A stretch of DNA of 64,000 nt from CAG-873 sp910578365 (GCA_951635545.1 OX620685.1:1798001-1862000), one strand, 5' to 3'. Shown: positions 53,459-62,640, counted from the stretch's first letter. The notes: generated by a model from the sequence alone, not told the origin. Translations and numbers: made by a program.

Positions 53459-53508
53459 GAGCTTGTTGACACATTGCTGCATAATTATGCTTGGAATCAG
53501 GCAAGCTC
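53459..53508 (+). promoter_or_regulatory. Leader hairpins before secreted-protein gene
   Basis: GAGCTTG (53459-53465) pairs with CAAGCTC (53502-53508) and encloses the palindrome GCATAATTATGC (53479-53490). The structure lies 40 nt before the start codon and could affect translation. Confidence 0.4.
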
Positions 53509-53548
53509 TCGCGGACTTTTAAAATAATAGCTAAAATATATAAACAGT

Positions 53549-54031
53549 ATGAAACAGATTAAAAAAAGCATTGCCGTATTATTGTTGCTGTGGAGTACGG
53601 CGCAGACCGCTTTCGCCGATACCGCAAACGAGTATCTGGTGGTGCATCTGGCCAACGGCAGCCAGGTGAGTTACATGCTTGAAGAAAAACCGGTGGTGAC
53701 CTACGACGGTCCCGTAATACGTGTAGAGTCGGCCGCTGTAAGCGACGACCACCGGATGTCGGAAGTGGAGAAACTCACCTTTGTGAAAAAAGCAGATGTT
53801 TCGGAGCAATTGGCCGCCGATGAAATCCGTATCGTTGTCGCGCCTGAGTCCGTGACTGTACAGGGACTTCCAGCCGGTACATCGCTGACCCTCGCTGATT
53901 TGCAGGGCCGTGTACTTGCCACAGCCGCTGCCGGCGCTACCGGCGAGGCTACAATAGCTACAGGCAGCCTGCCGGGCGGTGTATATATAGTCGCCGCGGC
54001 CAATGGCCACGTATTCAAAATTTATAAGTAA
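53549..54031 (+). CDS. Secreted protein with sorting-like C-terminal domain
   Basis: 160 residues with signal peptide (SIAVLLLLWSTAQTAFA). A short beta-rich body (YLVVHLANGSQVSYMLEEKP) is followed by a C-terminal type-IX-like sorting domain (LPAGTSLTLADLQGRVL ... LPGGVYIVAAANGHVFKIYK). Before the IS4-type insertion the next gene lay about 70 bp away, so the two were probably one operon. Confidence 0.75.
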   Translation: MKQIKKSIAVLLLLWSTAQTAFADTANEYLVVHLANGSQVSYMLEEKPVVTYDGPVIRVESAAVSDDHRMSEVEKLTFVKKADVSEQLAADEIRIVVAPESVTVQGLPAGTSLTLADLQGRVLATAAAGATGEATIATGSLPGGVYIVAAANGHVFKIYK

Positions 54032-54061
54032 GCAATATAAATTAATCTCACAACTTACTTA
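54025..54061. other. Stop-codon-linked hairpin motif, copy 1
   Basis: TAAGTAAG (54025-54032) pairs with CTTACTTA (54054-54061). The motif overlaps the stop codon and is repeated in similar form (TAAGTAAGT / ACTTACGTA, 56716-56755) after the gene at 55465. The intervening bases are alike too (ATATAAA..AAT.TCAC). It may be an mRNA end or processing signal. Confidence 0.55.
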
Positions 54062-54065
54062 AGAC

Positions 54066-55434
54066 CAATGATTCGGTAAAATTTGAGGTTGTTCAGTCTT
54101 GGCTAAGCCGCTAACTGAGCCAACCGATGATTTATTTTCTGAATTATTTTGAGATGCGGAGATTTTCCGCAAGTCGAAATAATTGTTGAGGCGAGATAAG
54201 ATTCAAACATAAGCCGTTTGAACTGTGCTAACGAAAGATCCGGATAATCTTTCCTTATGACCTCCTTGCAGACATTGAGTGCAGTGAAGGAAAGATTGAA
54301 TGCGAAGTCAAGCCGGTCTTTGTCGCGTGTCTGTTGCGACTGGAGTCCTGTAAACTGTTTGGCATCGCGTATGCCGAACTCAATCTGAAAGCGGGTGCGG
54401 TAGAAACCGATGATCTTTTCAGGCCTCATGTCGGTATCGGTAGAGAAGTAAAGAAGAGGCTCTGCGTTTTCAACCGGACAGACCACGATACGGATGTCGC
54501 GTCTCAATGCCCTCGAATGTACGACCGCCGTGTGACATCGGTTTTTGTTTCCTTTGGAATCCTCATATATGAATGAAGTGAACACGGACATGTCAAGGTT
54601 GGAGAAATCCACTTTCTCTCCATACTTTTTCTTTCTGCCGCGTCTTCGCGGGGCGGAGGAATCCGGTATGGCCAGATACCTCAGATATGAGTTGGCACGT
54701 AATCTCCCGACAAATCGAAATCCCATGCCAATCACTTCATTTACAAACTCATATTTGGAGAAAAAGGCATCGGCAACCAGAATATCCGTCAGTGAGAGCA
54801 GCTCTGTCGCCTTTGACCTGACAAGTGCCACATACCAGCCAAGCATTGACATTTGTTTCTCAGATTCAAGAGTCCTGAAGTTCGGTGACTGGACAGCACC
54901 AAGCATCACGCATGTATGTTTACTCAGACTTATTGCCCCGATCGCCATTATCTCCAGACCGCGTTTGACACGTTGTGCCACCCCTGACCAGAAACGGCCT
55001 ATGCCATACGTCAGTCTGCCTGCTTTTGAAATGAACGACGGATCGATTGCCACTGCCATGTCATCGGCCGGCCCAAAACAATCCTGCGCCATACCTATGT
55101 TGACTTTCATCCAGTCTACAGATGTCTTGAAATTGGAGGCAAAGGTCTTGGCTGTACGACCGCCATAGCGCGACAGCCGGGTAAAATTGACTTTGCCCGG
55201 AATCAACGCCACAGTGCGTATTGTTAAAATCAGCCAGTTGAGGAACCTTTTGCTCATCTTGGTTGTAGTATTTTCAAATACCGACTTACACCGAAAGGTG
55301 AAGTCTTTGAGAATCGCCAATACGTTCATACGCTAAGATTTTTATAATGAACGCTTTGGCGATTCATTTGTATTTGACAATTCGATATATTAACTTAAGT
55401 TTCAACTACTTCGGTAATTTTTACCGAATCATTG
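54066..55434 (-). mobile_element. IS4-type insertion sequence
   Basis: 1369 bp. Terminal inverted repeats begin CAATGATTCGGTAAAA at both ends. A 6-bp target duplication TAAGAC lies at 54060-54065 and 55435-55440. It carries one transposase on the minus strand. It sits 30 bp before the gene at 55465 and separates it from its likely partner at 53549. Confidence 0.9.
54103..55329 (-). CDS. IS4-clade DDE transposase
   Basis: 408 residues. It shows MAVAIDPSFISKAG (first Asp), DILVADAFFSKYEFVNEV (second Asp), and GFYRTRFQIEFGIRDAKQF, a Y-(2)-R-(3)-E-(6)-K signature supplying the Glu. It appears intact. Confidence 0.92.
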   Translation of the reverse strand: MNVLAILKDFTFRCKSVFENTTTKMSKRFLNWLILTIRTVALIPGKVNFTRLSRYGGRTAKTFASNFKTSVDWMKVNIGMAQDCFGPADDMAVAIDPSFISKAGRLTYGIGRFWSGVAQRVKRGLEIMAIGAISLSKHTCVMLGAVQSPNFRTLESEKQMSMLGWYVALVRSKATELLSLTDILVADAFFSKYEFVNEVIGMGFRFVGRLRANSYLRYLAIPDSSAPRRRGRKKKYGEKVDFSNLDMSVFTSFIYEDSKGNKNRCHTAVVHSRALRRDIRIVVCPVENAEPLLYFSTDTDMRPEKIIGFYRTRFQIEFGIRDAKQFTGLQSQQTRDKDRLDFAFNLSFTALNVCKEVIRKDYPDLSLAQFKRLMFESYLASTIISTCGKSPHLKIIQKINHRLAQLAA

Positions 55435-55464
55435 TAAGACGTAAAACCCATAAAATCACGCATT

Positions 55465-56718
55465 ATGAACAAATTTACACTCGTAGCTACGGCTCTGATG
55501 TTGCCTGCATTCGCCTTTGCCGGAAAACAGCAGGTAAAGCCCCTCGACGCTCCGGTGGCTAAAGTAGCCGCATCGTCAGAGATTGAATCATATACCTGGA
55601 AAGACCTTGGCGAAGGCACCTTTTCCGATTTCGTACTCAGCAACCTGTTCGTAGGCATTTTCAACGAGCCGGTAAAGGTGATGGTGCAGGAAAGTGAGCA
55701 GAAACCGGGTGTGTACCGGCTGGTAAATCCATGGCAGAAAAACGACAACGTAAATTTCAACGACGAACTCAATTACCTTGTGATAGATGCCTCTGACCCT
55801 GACTATGTAATGGTGCCGGCCCAGCAATCGCCTGTAGCTGACGCACAGGAAGGCGAAACATGGTACTGCTCGTATACCGACTGGGCGGTGAATGTAGTCG
55901 GAATTGATAAGGAAACATTCTTCAGCCTTCAGCCCGACAAGGTGCCGCAGCTTCGTGACGGTGTGATAAAATTCTCGCGGAACACCATGGCTGTGATGTA
56001 TCCTTACGGCACCGGAGCCGAGTTCGAACCCGGCACATGGTCGTATACCAATATGGAATATGAAGGCTATCTGGCGTTGCCGGGTGCATCCGGTGAAGAC
56101 GTGGAAGACTGGGTATCGATAGGCAAGGGCCGCTTTCTGGAAGGATTCCTCGAAACTATTTTTGATGAGGACTATGTGCCTGAGGAGCGTGAAGTGGAAA
56201 TAATGGAAAACAAGACTGTGGCGGGAGTGTACAAGGTGGTAAAGGCATTCCAGGCAAGTGCACCAACCGGCCGTGACCTGATAATCGATGCCCGCCAGCC
56301 CGGTTTCGTAAAGGTTGAGGAGCAGAATACAGGCGTGAATTCCACCAACGGATGGGTATATATCCTCAGCGTGTCGACCAACGGCATGTTCTCCGATTAT
56401 GAAAGTATGGTAACATGGAATCCGGATTACGCGTCGCGTAATATCACAATGGACGAAAAAGGCATATACTTCCCCAAGAACTCGATTCTGCTCTATTTCC
56501 CGCAAACCGGCAATGCATCCGTGTATACCAATCCAAATGCTGTGGACAGCTACCTGCTCTTCCCGGAGTCGGACGGCGTAGGTCATGTGTCGGCCGACGA
56601 ATCCGACGCTCCGGTGATGTATTTCAACCTTCAGGGCATGCGCGTGGAATCGCCGCAGCCCGGACAGCTTGTGATAGTACGCAAAGGCTCCGTTACCTAT
56701 AAGACAATAATCCGATAA
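55465..56718 (+). CDS. Secreted protein with C-terminal sorting-like tail
   Basis: 417 residues with signal peptide (FTLVATALMLPAFAFA). Two similar internal halves (about 45-190 and 210-345) each begin W.D.G.G.F/FLE and include a V(Y)RLVNPWQ/VYKVVKAFQ block, so it is an internal duplication of a beta-rich domain of unknown role. The C-terminus (YFNLQGMRVESPQPGQLVIV) is the Bacteroidales tail related to type-IX sorting signals. The IS4-type element 30 bp upstream may have cut it from its promoter. Confidence 0.78.
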   Translation: MNKFTLVATALMLPAFAFAGKQQVKPLDAPVAKVAASSEIESYTWKDLGEGTFSDFVLSNLFVGIFNEPVKVMVQESEQKPGVYRLVNPWQKNDNVNFNDELNYLVIDASDPDYVMVPAQQSPVADAQEGETWYCSYTDWAVNVVGIDKETFFSLQPDKVPQLRDGVIKFSRNTMAVMYPYGTGAEFEPGTWSYTNMEYEGYLALPGASGEDVEDWVSIGKGRFLEGFLETIFDEDYVPEEREVEIMENKTVAGVYKVVKAFQASAPTGRDLIIDARQPGFVKVEEQNTGVNSTNGWVYILSVSTNGMFSDYESMVTWNPDYASRNITMDEKGIYFPKNSILLYFPQTGNASVYTNPNAVDSYLLFPESDGVGHVSADESDAPVMYFNLQGMRVESPQPGQLVIVRKGSVTYKTIIR

Positions 56719-56755
56719 GTAAGTCTTAATATAAAATAATTTCACGACTTACGTA
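56716..56755. other. Stop-codon-linked hairpin motif, copy 2
   Basis: TAAGTAAGT (56716-56724) pairs with ACTTACGTA (56747-56755) with one mismatch. It is the counterpart of 54025-54061, between two genes for secreted proteins. Confidence 0.5.
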
Positions 56756-56787
56756 ACCAATTTTTATCAGTATAAGTATAATAGATT

Positions 56788-58329
56788 ATGAAGAAGAAAC
56801 ATTTATATCCTCTGTTGCTGGCATTGTCGCTGACTGTCGTGGCACAGGACTACAACCTGATTATCCGCACCAAAAGCGGCGATACCATCACTGTGCCTAC
56901 CGACGACATAGAGCAGATGGATTTCGCGGAAATAGTACAGTCAGGCGGTCAGCTGAAAGCTCCCGAATTGACTTACGAGCAGCTGTCGGAGGATTCATTC
57001 AAAATGTCGTGGTCAACTGTCGAGGAGGCCAACGGATATTTCTGGAATTTAGATGGCGCAAGCACCAGCTATACCAGCCAAACATCGTATACATTTACAA
57101 AATTGAGTGAAGGCTCGCATACTTTTGCCGTAAAGGCATTAGCCGATACCGAAAGCGGCTATACCGATTCGGAATACAGCAGCGTGACGGTGTTTGTGGC
57201 CGGCAAAGCCGACACTCACAGCATGCGTTTCCTGATTGGAAACTATACCCACAACTACGCCCGAATATCTTTCATGCCCGGTACCGCAGAGTCCTACAAG
57301 GTAGCCTTGATACCGGCATCAGATACCACTCCCGATGCCGACATCATAGATATGCTCAACAATCTGCCCTCCGACCAGGTGTACAATATCTCGTCGCTTA
57401 CCGAAGAAAGAACCTTCGAAGGCTTGGCGCCAGAAACCGCTTATGTGGTGGCTGCAATACCCTCCGACGTGCCGGATATGGTGTACCGCCGCAGTTTTAC
57501 CACCGAGGCAGCTCCTGAGCCCGGTGCGAAAGTAAGCATATTCCCTCCCGGCGTGAGTGCCACCGGCGGATTTGTGGATGTCGACAAGGTCGGCAACAAC
57601 ATTTACGGCTCGGATGGAGAGTTGTGCTGGGCCTGCGTATCGGCCAATATGGCGCAGTGGTGGATAAGCGATTACAAGACCTGCACAGGCTCGGATTATA
57701 CTTTTAAACATCCTCTGCCGGAAGAGAGCCTCTACTACACCACTCCGGTCATGGATGTAATATCACAGGCATACTACCATCAGGCCGGTGATGTATATGA
57801 CACGCTGAAATGGTTCTTCTGCGGTGAGGAACATCCCGAAAGATGCTTTATGAACAATATATGCACCTACAACCTCGACTATGAGTATGTGCATGGCGGA
57901 TTCATGGATATGAGTGAGAATCAGTTCCGCGAATATTGCGAGAAATGTGACGTAATAGACCTTTTTTCAGGTAAGTCTTCGGTCGAAATGAAAGAGATTT
58001 TTGCCGATAAGATGCTCGGATGGCTCAGACACGGACCGGTTTATTTCTGCATATCAGGTATGCATGCTCTTTGTGCCTGGGGCGCGGAATATACCGTACA
58101 GCCCGATGGCAGCAAACTTATCACCAAACTCTATGTGGCCGAAAACGACATCGTGAGTGCCAATCTGAAGAATGCCCTTCAGGAAGCTCCGGTAGATTAT
58201 TCCGATTACGGCACAGGCAAAACCGAACACCCCTATATTACCATGCCGACAATTCACGACGGCGGCGGCATTAATTCAGGACGTATCGGTGTGTTCTGCG
58301 CTATCAGGTCGTGGAACAGCGTAAACTAA
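56788..58329 (+). CDS. Secreted IdeS/Mac-like (C66) cysteine protease
   Basis: 513 residues. Signal peptide (PLLLALSLTVVAQ), a short beta domain, an Fn3-like domain (about 50-135), a second beta domain (about 145-245), then a papain-like C66 domain. Catalytic Cys is about C280 in ELCWACVSANMAQWW, the place of LCGAATAGNMLHWW in IdeS. The His is about H426 in GMHALCAWGAEY, matching NHVINLWGADF. The acidic site VAEND (about 452-454) sits where IdeS has VTDSD. IdeS cleaves the IgG hinge; whether this protein cuts an immunoglobulin is unknown. It ends without the sorting-like tail. Confidence 0.78.
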   Translation: MKKKHLYPLLLALSLTVVAQDYNLIIRTKSGDTITVPTDDIEQMDFAEIVQSGGQLKAPELTYEQLSEDSFKMSWSTVEEANGYFWNLDGASTSYTSQTSYTFTKLSEGSHTFAVKALADTESGYTDSEYSSVTVFVAGKADTHSMRFLIGNYTHNYARISFMPGTAESYKVALIPASDTTPDADIIDMLNNLPSDQVYNISSLTEERTFEGLAPETAYVVAAIPSDVPDMVYRRSFTTEAAPEPGAKVSIFPPGVSATGGFVDVDKVGNNIYGSDGELCWACVSANMAQWWISDYKTCTGSDYTFKHPLPEESLYYTTPVMDVISQAYYHQAGDVYDTLKWFFCGEEHPERCFMNNICTYNLDYEYVHGGFMDMSENQFREYCEKCDVIDLFSGKSSVEMKEIFADKMLGWLRHGPVYFCISGMHALCAWGAEYTVQPDGSKLITKLYVAENDIVSANLKNALQEAPVDYSDYGTGKTEHPYITMPTIHDGGGINSGRIGVFCAIRSWNSVN

Positions 58330-58350
58330 AAAGCTTCTTATATCGATAAT

Positions 58351-58418
58351 GAACCCCTTTGGCGGGTGACTGTAAAATTGCATCCTTGCTGTTTATGCCG
58401 TCACTGCCAAAGGGGTTC
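58351..58418 (+). terminator. Inverted repeat after C66 protease gene
   Basis: GAACCCCTTTGGC..GTGAC (58351-58370) pairs with GTCAC.GCCAAAGGGGTTC (58400-58418) over a 29-nt loop, starting 21 bp after the stop. Without a T tract, so terminator use is inferred. Confidence 0.65.
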
Positions 58419-58560
58419 TATGTCGAAAATCAATCCACTGTCGCCACGTACTATATCATGGCTGCGCTACAGCTATTTTTGACGGAATATAATTTGGTTA
58501 AAACTTGTAAATGTTTAGATTTTTTGACTGAAATATATGTTTTATAACATAAAAAAATAG

Positions 58561-58641
58561 TAACTTTGCAATGTGTTTTTCATGGTATTAGATTTAAGGT
58601 TTAAGAGATTACCCGTCGTGATGACGAGTAATTTTTTTTTG
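58561..58641 (+). ncRNA. Short leader or small RNA before mscS gene
   Basis: TAACTTTG (58561-58568) is a perfect -7 box. Only 39 nt further on, ATTAC.CGTC / GACG.GTAAT (58608-58632) is followed by ten T, a full Rho-independent terminator. A transcript of about 65 nt is implied. An ORF of about 35 codons starts at 58582 (MVLDLRFKRLPVVMTS...) and runs through the hairpin. So this may be an attenuator with leader peptide or a small RNA. Confidence 0.55.
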
Positions 58642-58742
58642 TACCCAACCGAAAGTTCTCTCTGTGTGTTTTAATCATAGCCCTATAGGCCGGAGGTGTC
58701 AGGGATGCCTTCTGATTATAAATTCTTTATTCCAATATTACT

Positions 58743-60077
58743 ATGTTTGCCGATCTGATCCCTACCCATACCATTGCGCTTTGGTTGCTGAAACACATCG
58801 ACAGTTTTCTCGACAGAATCGGCCTCCGCCATGAAACTACGGCCGAGGAGCTTGTGTATGTGGCCATAATCATTGCCGTATCGCTGGCCATTGGCTGGTG
58901 TGTGAAGAAAGTCATTCTGTTTGTAACCCGTAAAGCCGTGGCAATCCACGACGGCAGCGTAGGACGCGAACTGCTTCAACAGCATACCTTGGAGAAGTGC
59001 AGCCATGTGATTCCGCCGCTGGTGTTTTTGGCAATGCTGCCGTTTGCCTTTGTCGACGGCAGTCATGCCCTCGACATTATCGGCAAGCTGGCGGTCATAT
59101 ACACCCTGGTGTGCGTGGCCATAGGCATAAGTGCGGTGTTCCACTTTATTTTCTTCAGGGTCAACAAGCGCGAGAACTCACGCAATCTGCCGCTTAAGGG
59201 CATACTCAATGTAGCCATTGGCATTGTATGGATAGTGATAGCGATTGTGGCGGTATCGGTGCTGATTGATAAGTCGCCCGTGGCGCTGCTCACCGGCCTG
59301 GGTGCTTTTGCCGCCGTGCTTTCGCTTATATTCAAGGACACCATACTGGGATTTGTGGCCGGCATACAAATGTCGGAGAACGATATGCTTCGCGTTGGTG
59401 ACTGGGTGGTAATCCAGGGCACGCAGGCCAACGGAGTGGTCGAAGACGTTACACTGTCGACTGTTAAAGTGAGGAACTTCGACAAAACCGTGGTGATGGT
59501 GCCGCCGTATACCCTGGTGTCGACCTCGTTCCAGAACTACCGTGGCATGTGGGAGAGCGGCGTGCGCCGTATATTTGAGTCGCTTATAGTAGACCTCACC
59601 ACGGTGGTGCCCTGCGACCCCGACCGAGTGGCGAAAGTATCCAAACTGCATCCGGGGATGGCCGACTTTATTGCCGAGAGCGAAAAAGCGCCCGATAAGA
59701 CTCTGAGTGCTCCGGGCATCCGCTCCATAAGCGGCAGCACACTCACCAATCTGGGCTTGTTCCGGGCATATATAGCGCTGTATCTGACCAGCCACCCCAA
59801 AATATCGAAGACAGAGCGTATAATGATACGCCTGCAGGAACCCAACGACAGCGGAGTGCCGCTGAACATCTGGGCCTTCACCAATACGACCGACTGGGAC
59901 GAATACGAAGGTATACTCAGCGGAGTGCTCGAGCATGTGATAATGTCGGCTCAGGAATTCGGATTGGGCATATACAGCAGTTCGTCGCTCACGGTAACCG
60001 ATGTGCCGCCGGCACATACCGCCGCCGGCACAGGCAATGGCCACAGCCAGCACGCCGCCGCCGACAACGCCGGATAA
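58743..60077 (+). CDS. MscS-family mechanosensitive channel
   Basis: 444 residues. There are about five membrane helices, then the pore helix and beta domain: ALLTGLGAFAAVLSLIFKDTILGFVAGIQMS, split by Gly/Ala as in MscS TM3, and MLRVGDWVVIQGTQANGVVEDVTLSTVKVRNFDK. The long C-terminal region resembles YbdG-type MscS proteins. It opens under membrane tension to release solutes. A terminator-bearing leader precedes it. Confidence 0.9.
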   Translation: MFADLIPTHTIALWLLKHIDSFLDRIGLRHETTAEELVYVAIIIAVSLAIGWCVKKVILFVTRKAVAIHDGSVGRELLQQHTLEKCSHVIPPLVFLAMLPFAFVDGSHALDIIGKLAVIYTLVCVAIGISAVFHFIFFRVNKRENSRNLPLKGILNVAIGIVWIVIAIVAVSVLIDKSPVALLTGLGAFAAVLSLIFKDTILGFVAGIQMSENDMLRVGDWVVIQGTQANGVVEDVTLSTVKVRNFDKTVVMVPPYTLVSTSFQNYRGMWESGVRRIFESLIVDLTTVVPCDPDRVAKVSKLHPGMADFIAESEKAPDKTLSAPGIRSISGSTLTNLGLFRAYIALYLTSHPKISKTERIMIRLQEPNDSGVPLNIWAFTNTTDWDEYEGILSGVLEHVIMSAQEFGLGIYSSSSLTVTDVPPAHTAAGTGNGHSQHAAADNAG

Positions 60078-60081
60078 ACGA

Positions 60082-60114
60082 AATAAGGGGCAATCATCGC
60101 GATTGTCCCTTATT
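60082..60114. terminator. Bidirectional terminator after mscS
   Basis: AATAAGGG.CAATC / GATTG.CCCTTATT hairpin just after the stop codon, between converging genes. Confidence 0.8.
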
Positions 60115-60249
60115 GAATACACAATTATCTATAAAACAACTATTTGCATAGAAATTTTATGATTGCAAATTTAACAATTATTTCTCATATAATTATGAAA
60201 AATATTGTTAAATTTTTGTGTATACCTATTTATGCTAAAATTAGCAAAT

Positions 60250-62640
60250 TCAGCGTACTGCCACACGGCGCACTCTGCCGTTCACAGCCACCAGATAGAG
60301 GCCCGGCGCGAGGTCGTAGCTGTTGGTGCCGACCATGCCTGTGCCGGCGGCGTAGACAATGCCGTCGGTGCCGTAGACGAGTATCTCGCCTGCTTCGGCC
60401 AGCTCTATAGTCAGCTTGCCGTCGAGGCAGTAGGCATCCCAGCTGTGGTAGCCGTCGGGGTCTTCGACCGAAGTGGAGCCACGGTAGGCGGTGGCAGTGA
60501 GGTCATCAAGGTACCAGCGCTTGCCGTAAGTCTGTACGAGTCGCAGACGCACCTTGCCGGGCTGGTTTACAGTGAAGTGGAATTCCTCGTATATGGTAGT
60601 CTTGACCGAGGCGCTGCCTGCCGTATGCCATTGAGAGCCACTGTCGGTTGAGTACTGCAGTTCGAAACGAGCTTCGCCGTCGGCTTCCTTGAAGATGCGC
60701 GACCACAGGCTTACTGTGCCGATGCCGCCTTCGGCATCTTCGGCCATTTCGATAATACCTTCACCGTCGCGGCCCGCGCGTACGGCGTGCTCGCCACCGT
60801 GGGCAGGGTCGTCGCCCCACATGCCGGCATCGCTGAAATTCCACATGCATGCGCTGCCGCGATAACTATGCGGGTTGTAGCTGCCTGTGCCTTCGGGTTC
60901 GAAGTCCTCGGTAAAGTTGGTTACCGAGCCGATGCAGCCCGAGATTACAGCGTCGTCGTTGTAGTAGTCGCCTGCGCGGGCCACCAGCGAGCAACTGTAT
61001 TCGCCCGGCTGGTCGCCGTATAGCCGCACATAGAAGCGGTCGGCGCCCTCGGGCAGTATGGCCTCTGTAGCCCAGTTGCTGTGGTCGGTCGAAATCTGGA
61101 AAGGAGCTGTTACATTCAGGCTGATGTCGCCGCTGATGTTCTCTATTTCAGCCTCGATTTCGGCAGCTTCGCCAGGTTCGCCGGGCATGGATTTCAGATA
61201 CAGATCGCCGTCGAAGTAGAAGTCAATGCTTGGCAAGGGAGCGCTTGTGCTGAAATAATATATGCGCGACGCCAGAGATTCCGAACGCAGGCAGAAGCCG
61301 TACTCGGTGGAGGGCATCAGGTCGTTGACCACAAATCTTTCGTCTGAAGCCTTTACCGCTTTGGGATAACCGGCAATAGGTTCGTCGTCCACTACATCAG
61401 TTACAAATAGATAGTAATTGCCTTGTGCATCGGCATCGCCGATGTTGGTCCAGGTAGCAGTGAAGCCGCAGTCGGTGATGTCCGAGGGTTTGTCGGCCGG
61501 CAGACCGCTTACTGCTTCGGCGGTAAGGTTTACTACAGTCGAAAGAGTGCCGCACTGCAGTGTGAGAGTTCCTTTTGCGATACCCTGAGCCGATGCCTTG
61601 AAAGTGATGCCGAGGTTATATCCGTTGGCGGTGCAGGCCGATGCGGCGGGAATGGAGTTGACCGAGGCCTGAAAATCGCCTGTGGTGCTTACTTTCACTG
61701 CCTGTTTGAGGTCGGTGGCGCGTACAGTCACGGTGGTGCTGCGCGGAATATTTACAGCTGCAGTACCCATGTTGATTGTCGAGCCGTTTACCGGAGCGTT
61801 GATTTCGGGGTCTGTGCTTATATTGTAGCTCCAGAGCTGATTTTTTTTATTGCCCCAGATATATTCGGCCATTTCGGGATGGTCGATAAAGGGGTTGCGG
61901 TTGCGTTGCCGTGCATACACTGCTTCCTGGCGGTTGCGTTCCTTGTCGCTCACAGGGTCTTGCCGGTGCCATTTCAGTAGCAGTTCCACCGACCAGCCGG
62001 TAAATGCCGGATACGCGTTTCCGGCCAACATTGGCGATGACCAGGAAGCTATGCGGTCGTTATATGCCGCCGCCATATAAAAGTATGAGCGGGCGAAGTC
62101 GCCTTTGTATTCATCGTCGGGTTCGAACACCTTGCCGCTGTAGCCGCTGAAAGTCGATGTCCCGAGTTTGCCCAAGGCATCCACTCCGGCGTGGGAAGGC
62201 TCACGGGTGCCGTTGGCACACTCGCCGTAGGGGTAGTTGGAGCGCTGTCCGTTGACTTTGCCGTCGGTGGGGTAGAGGTGGAAGGCATCGGAGTACATGG
62301 GTTTTGCATCGTTGAACCAGCTTTTGGGCATTGAGTGCTCGCGGTTGTAACAGTCGCCTATGCGTTTGTAGCCGCCGCCGCCGCAGGTATTGCCTGCGGT
62401 CCAGTGCTTGGTAGAGTACATGTCCCAGATTTTTCCGTCGGAATATACGTCGGAAGTCTTGTAGAGGTCAAGCAGTCCGTCATAACTTATTACGGTATGC
62501 GGACCGACCTTTTCGCACAAGGCCGACAGCAGACTGCTGCCGCCTTTGTTTTCGCACGGAGTGTAGTATCCGGCCGGTTCGACGGCGTGCGCGCTCACTG
62601 CGAACATTGCCGATAGTAAAAGAGTATATTGCAGTTTCAT
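60250..62640 (-). CDS. Secreted endonuclease I-family nuclease, multidomain
   Basis: 796 residues with signal peptide (LLLSAMFAVSAHA). The endonuclease_1 domain (about 20-290) has CYNREHSMPKSWF (catalytic His about 102), DAFHLYPTDGKVNGQRSNYP and YFYMAAAYNDRI. After it come Ig/Fn3-like domains and a lectin-like or jelly-roll region. The C-terminal sorting-like tail is AEAGEILVYGTDGIVYAAG ... LAPGLYLVAVNGRVRRVAV. It probably degrades extracellular DNA or RNA at the cell surface. Confidence 0.88.
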   Translation of the reverse strand: MKLQYTLLLSAMFAVSAHAVEPAGYYTPCENKGGSSLLSALCEKVGPHTVISYDGLLDLYKTSDVYSDGKIWDMYSTKHWTAGNTCGGGGYKRIGDCYNREHSMPKSWFNDAKPMYSDAFHLYPTDGKVNGQRSNYPYGECANGTREPSHAGVDALGKLGTSTFSGYSGKVFEPDDEYKGDFARSYFYMAAAYNDRIASWSSPMLAGNAYPAFTGWSVELLLKWHRQDPVSDKERNRQEAVYARQRNRNPFIDHPEMAEYIWGNKKNQLWSYNISTDPEINAPVNGSTINMGTAAVNIPRSTTVTVRATDLKQAVKVSTTGDFQASVNSIPAASACTANGYNLGITFKASAQGIAKGTLTLQCGTLSTVVNLTAEAVSGLPADKPSDITDCGFTATWTNIGDADAQGNYYLFVTDVVDDEPIAGYPKAVKASDERFVVNDLMPSTEYGFCLRSESLASRIYYFSTSAPLPSIDFYFDGDLYLKSMPGEPGEAAEIEAEIENISGDISLNVTAPFQISTDHSNWATEAILPEGADRFYVRLYGDQPGEYSCSLVARAGDYYNDDAVISGCIGSVTNFTEDFEPEGTGSYNPHSYRGSACMWNFSDAGMWGDDPAHGGEHAVRAGRDGEGIIEMAEDAEGGIGTVSLWSRIFKEADGEARFELQYSTDSGSQWHTAGSASVKTTIYEEFHFTVNQPGKVRLRLVQTYGKRWYLDDLTATAYRGSTSVEDPDGYHSWDAYCLDGKLTIELAEAGEILVYGTDGIVYAAGTGMVGTNSYDLAPGLYLVAVNGRVRRVAVR

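Noticed and set aside
58359..58547. 62-codon ORF downstream of the C66 protease
   Set aside because: It lies mostly in an inverted repeat and AT-rich spacer, without start signals or recognisable product.
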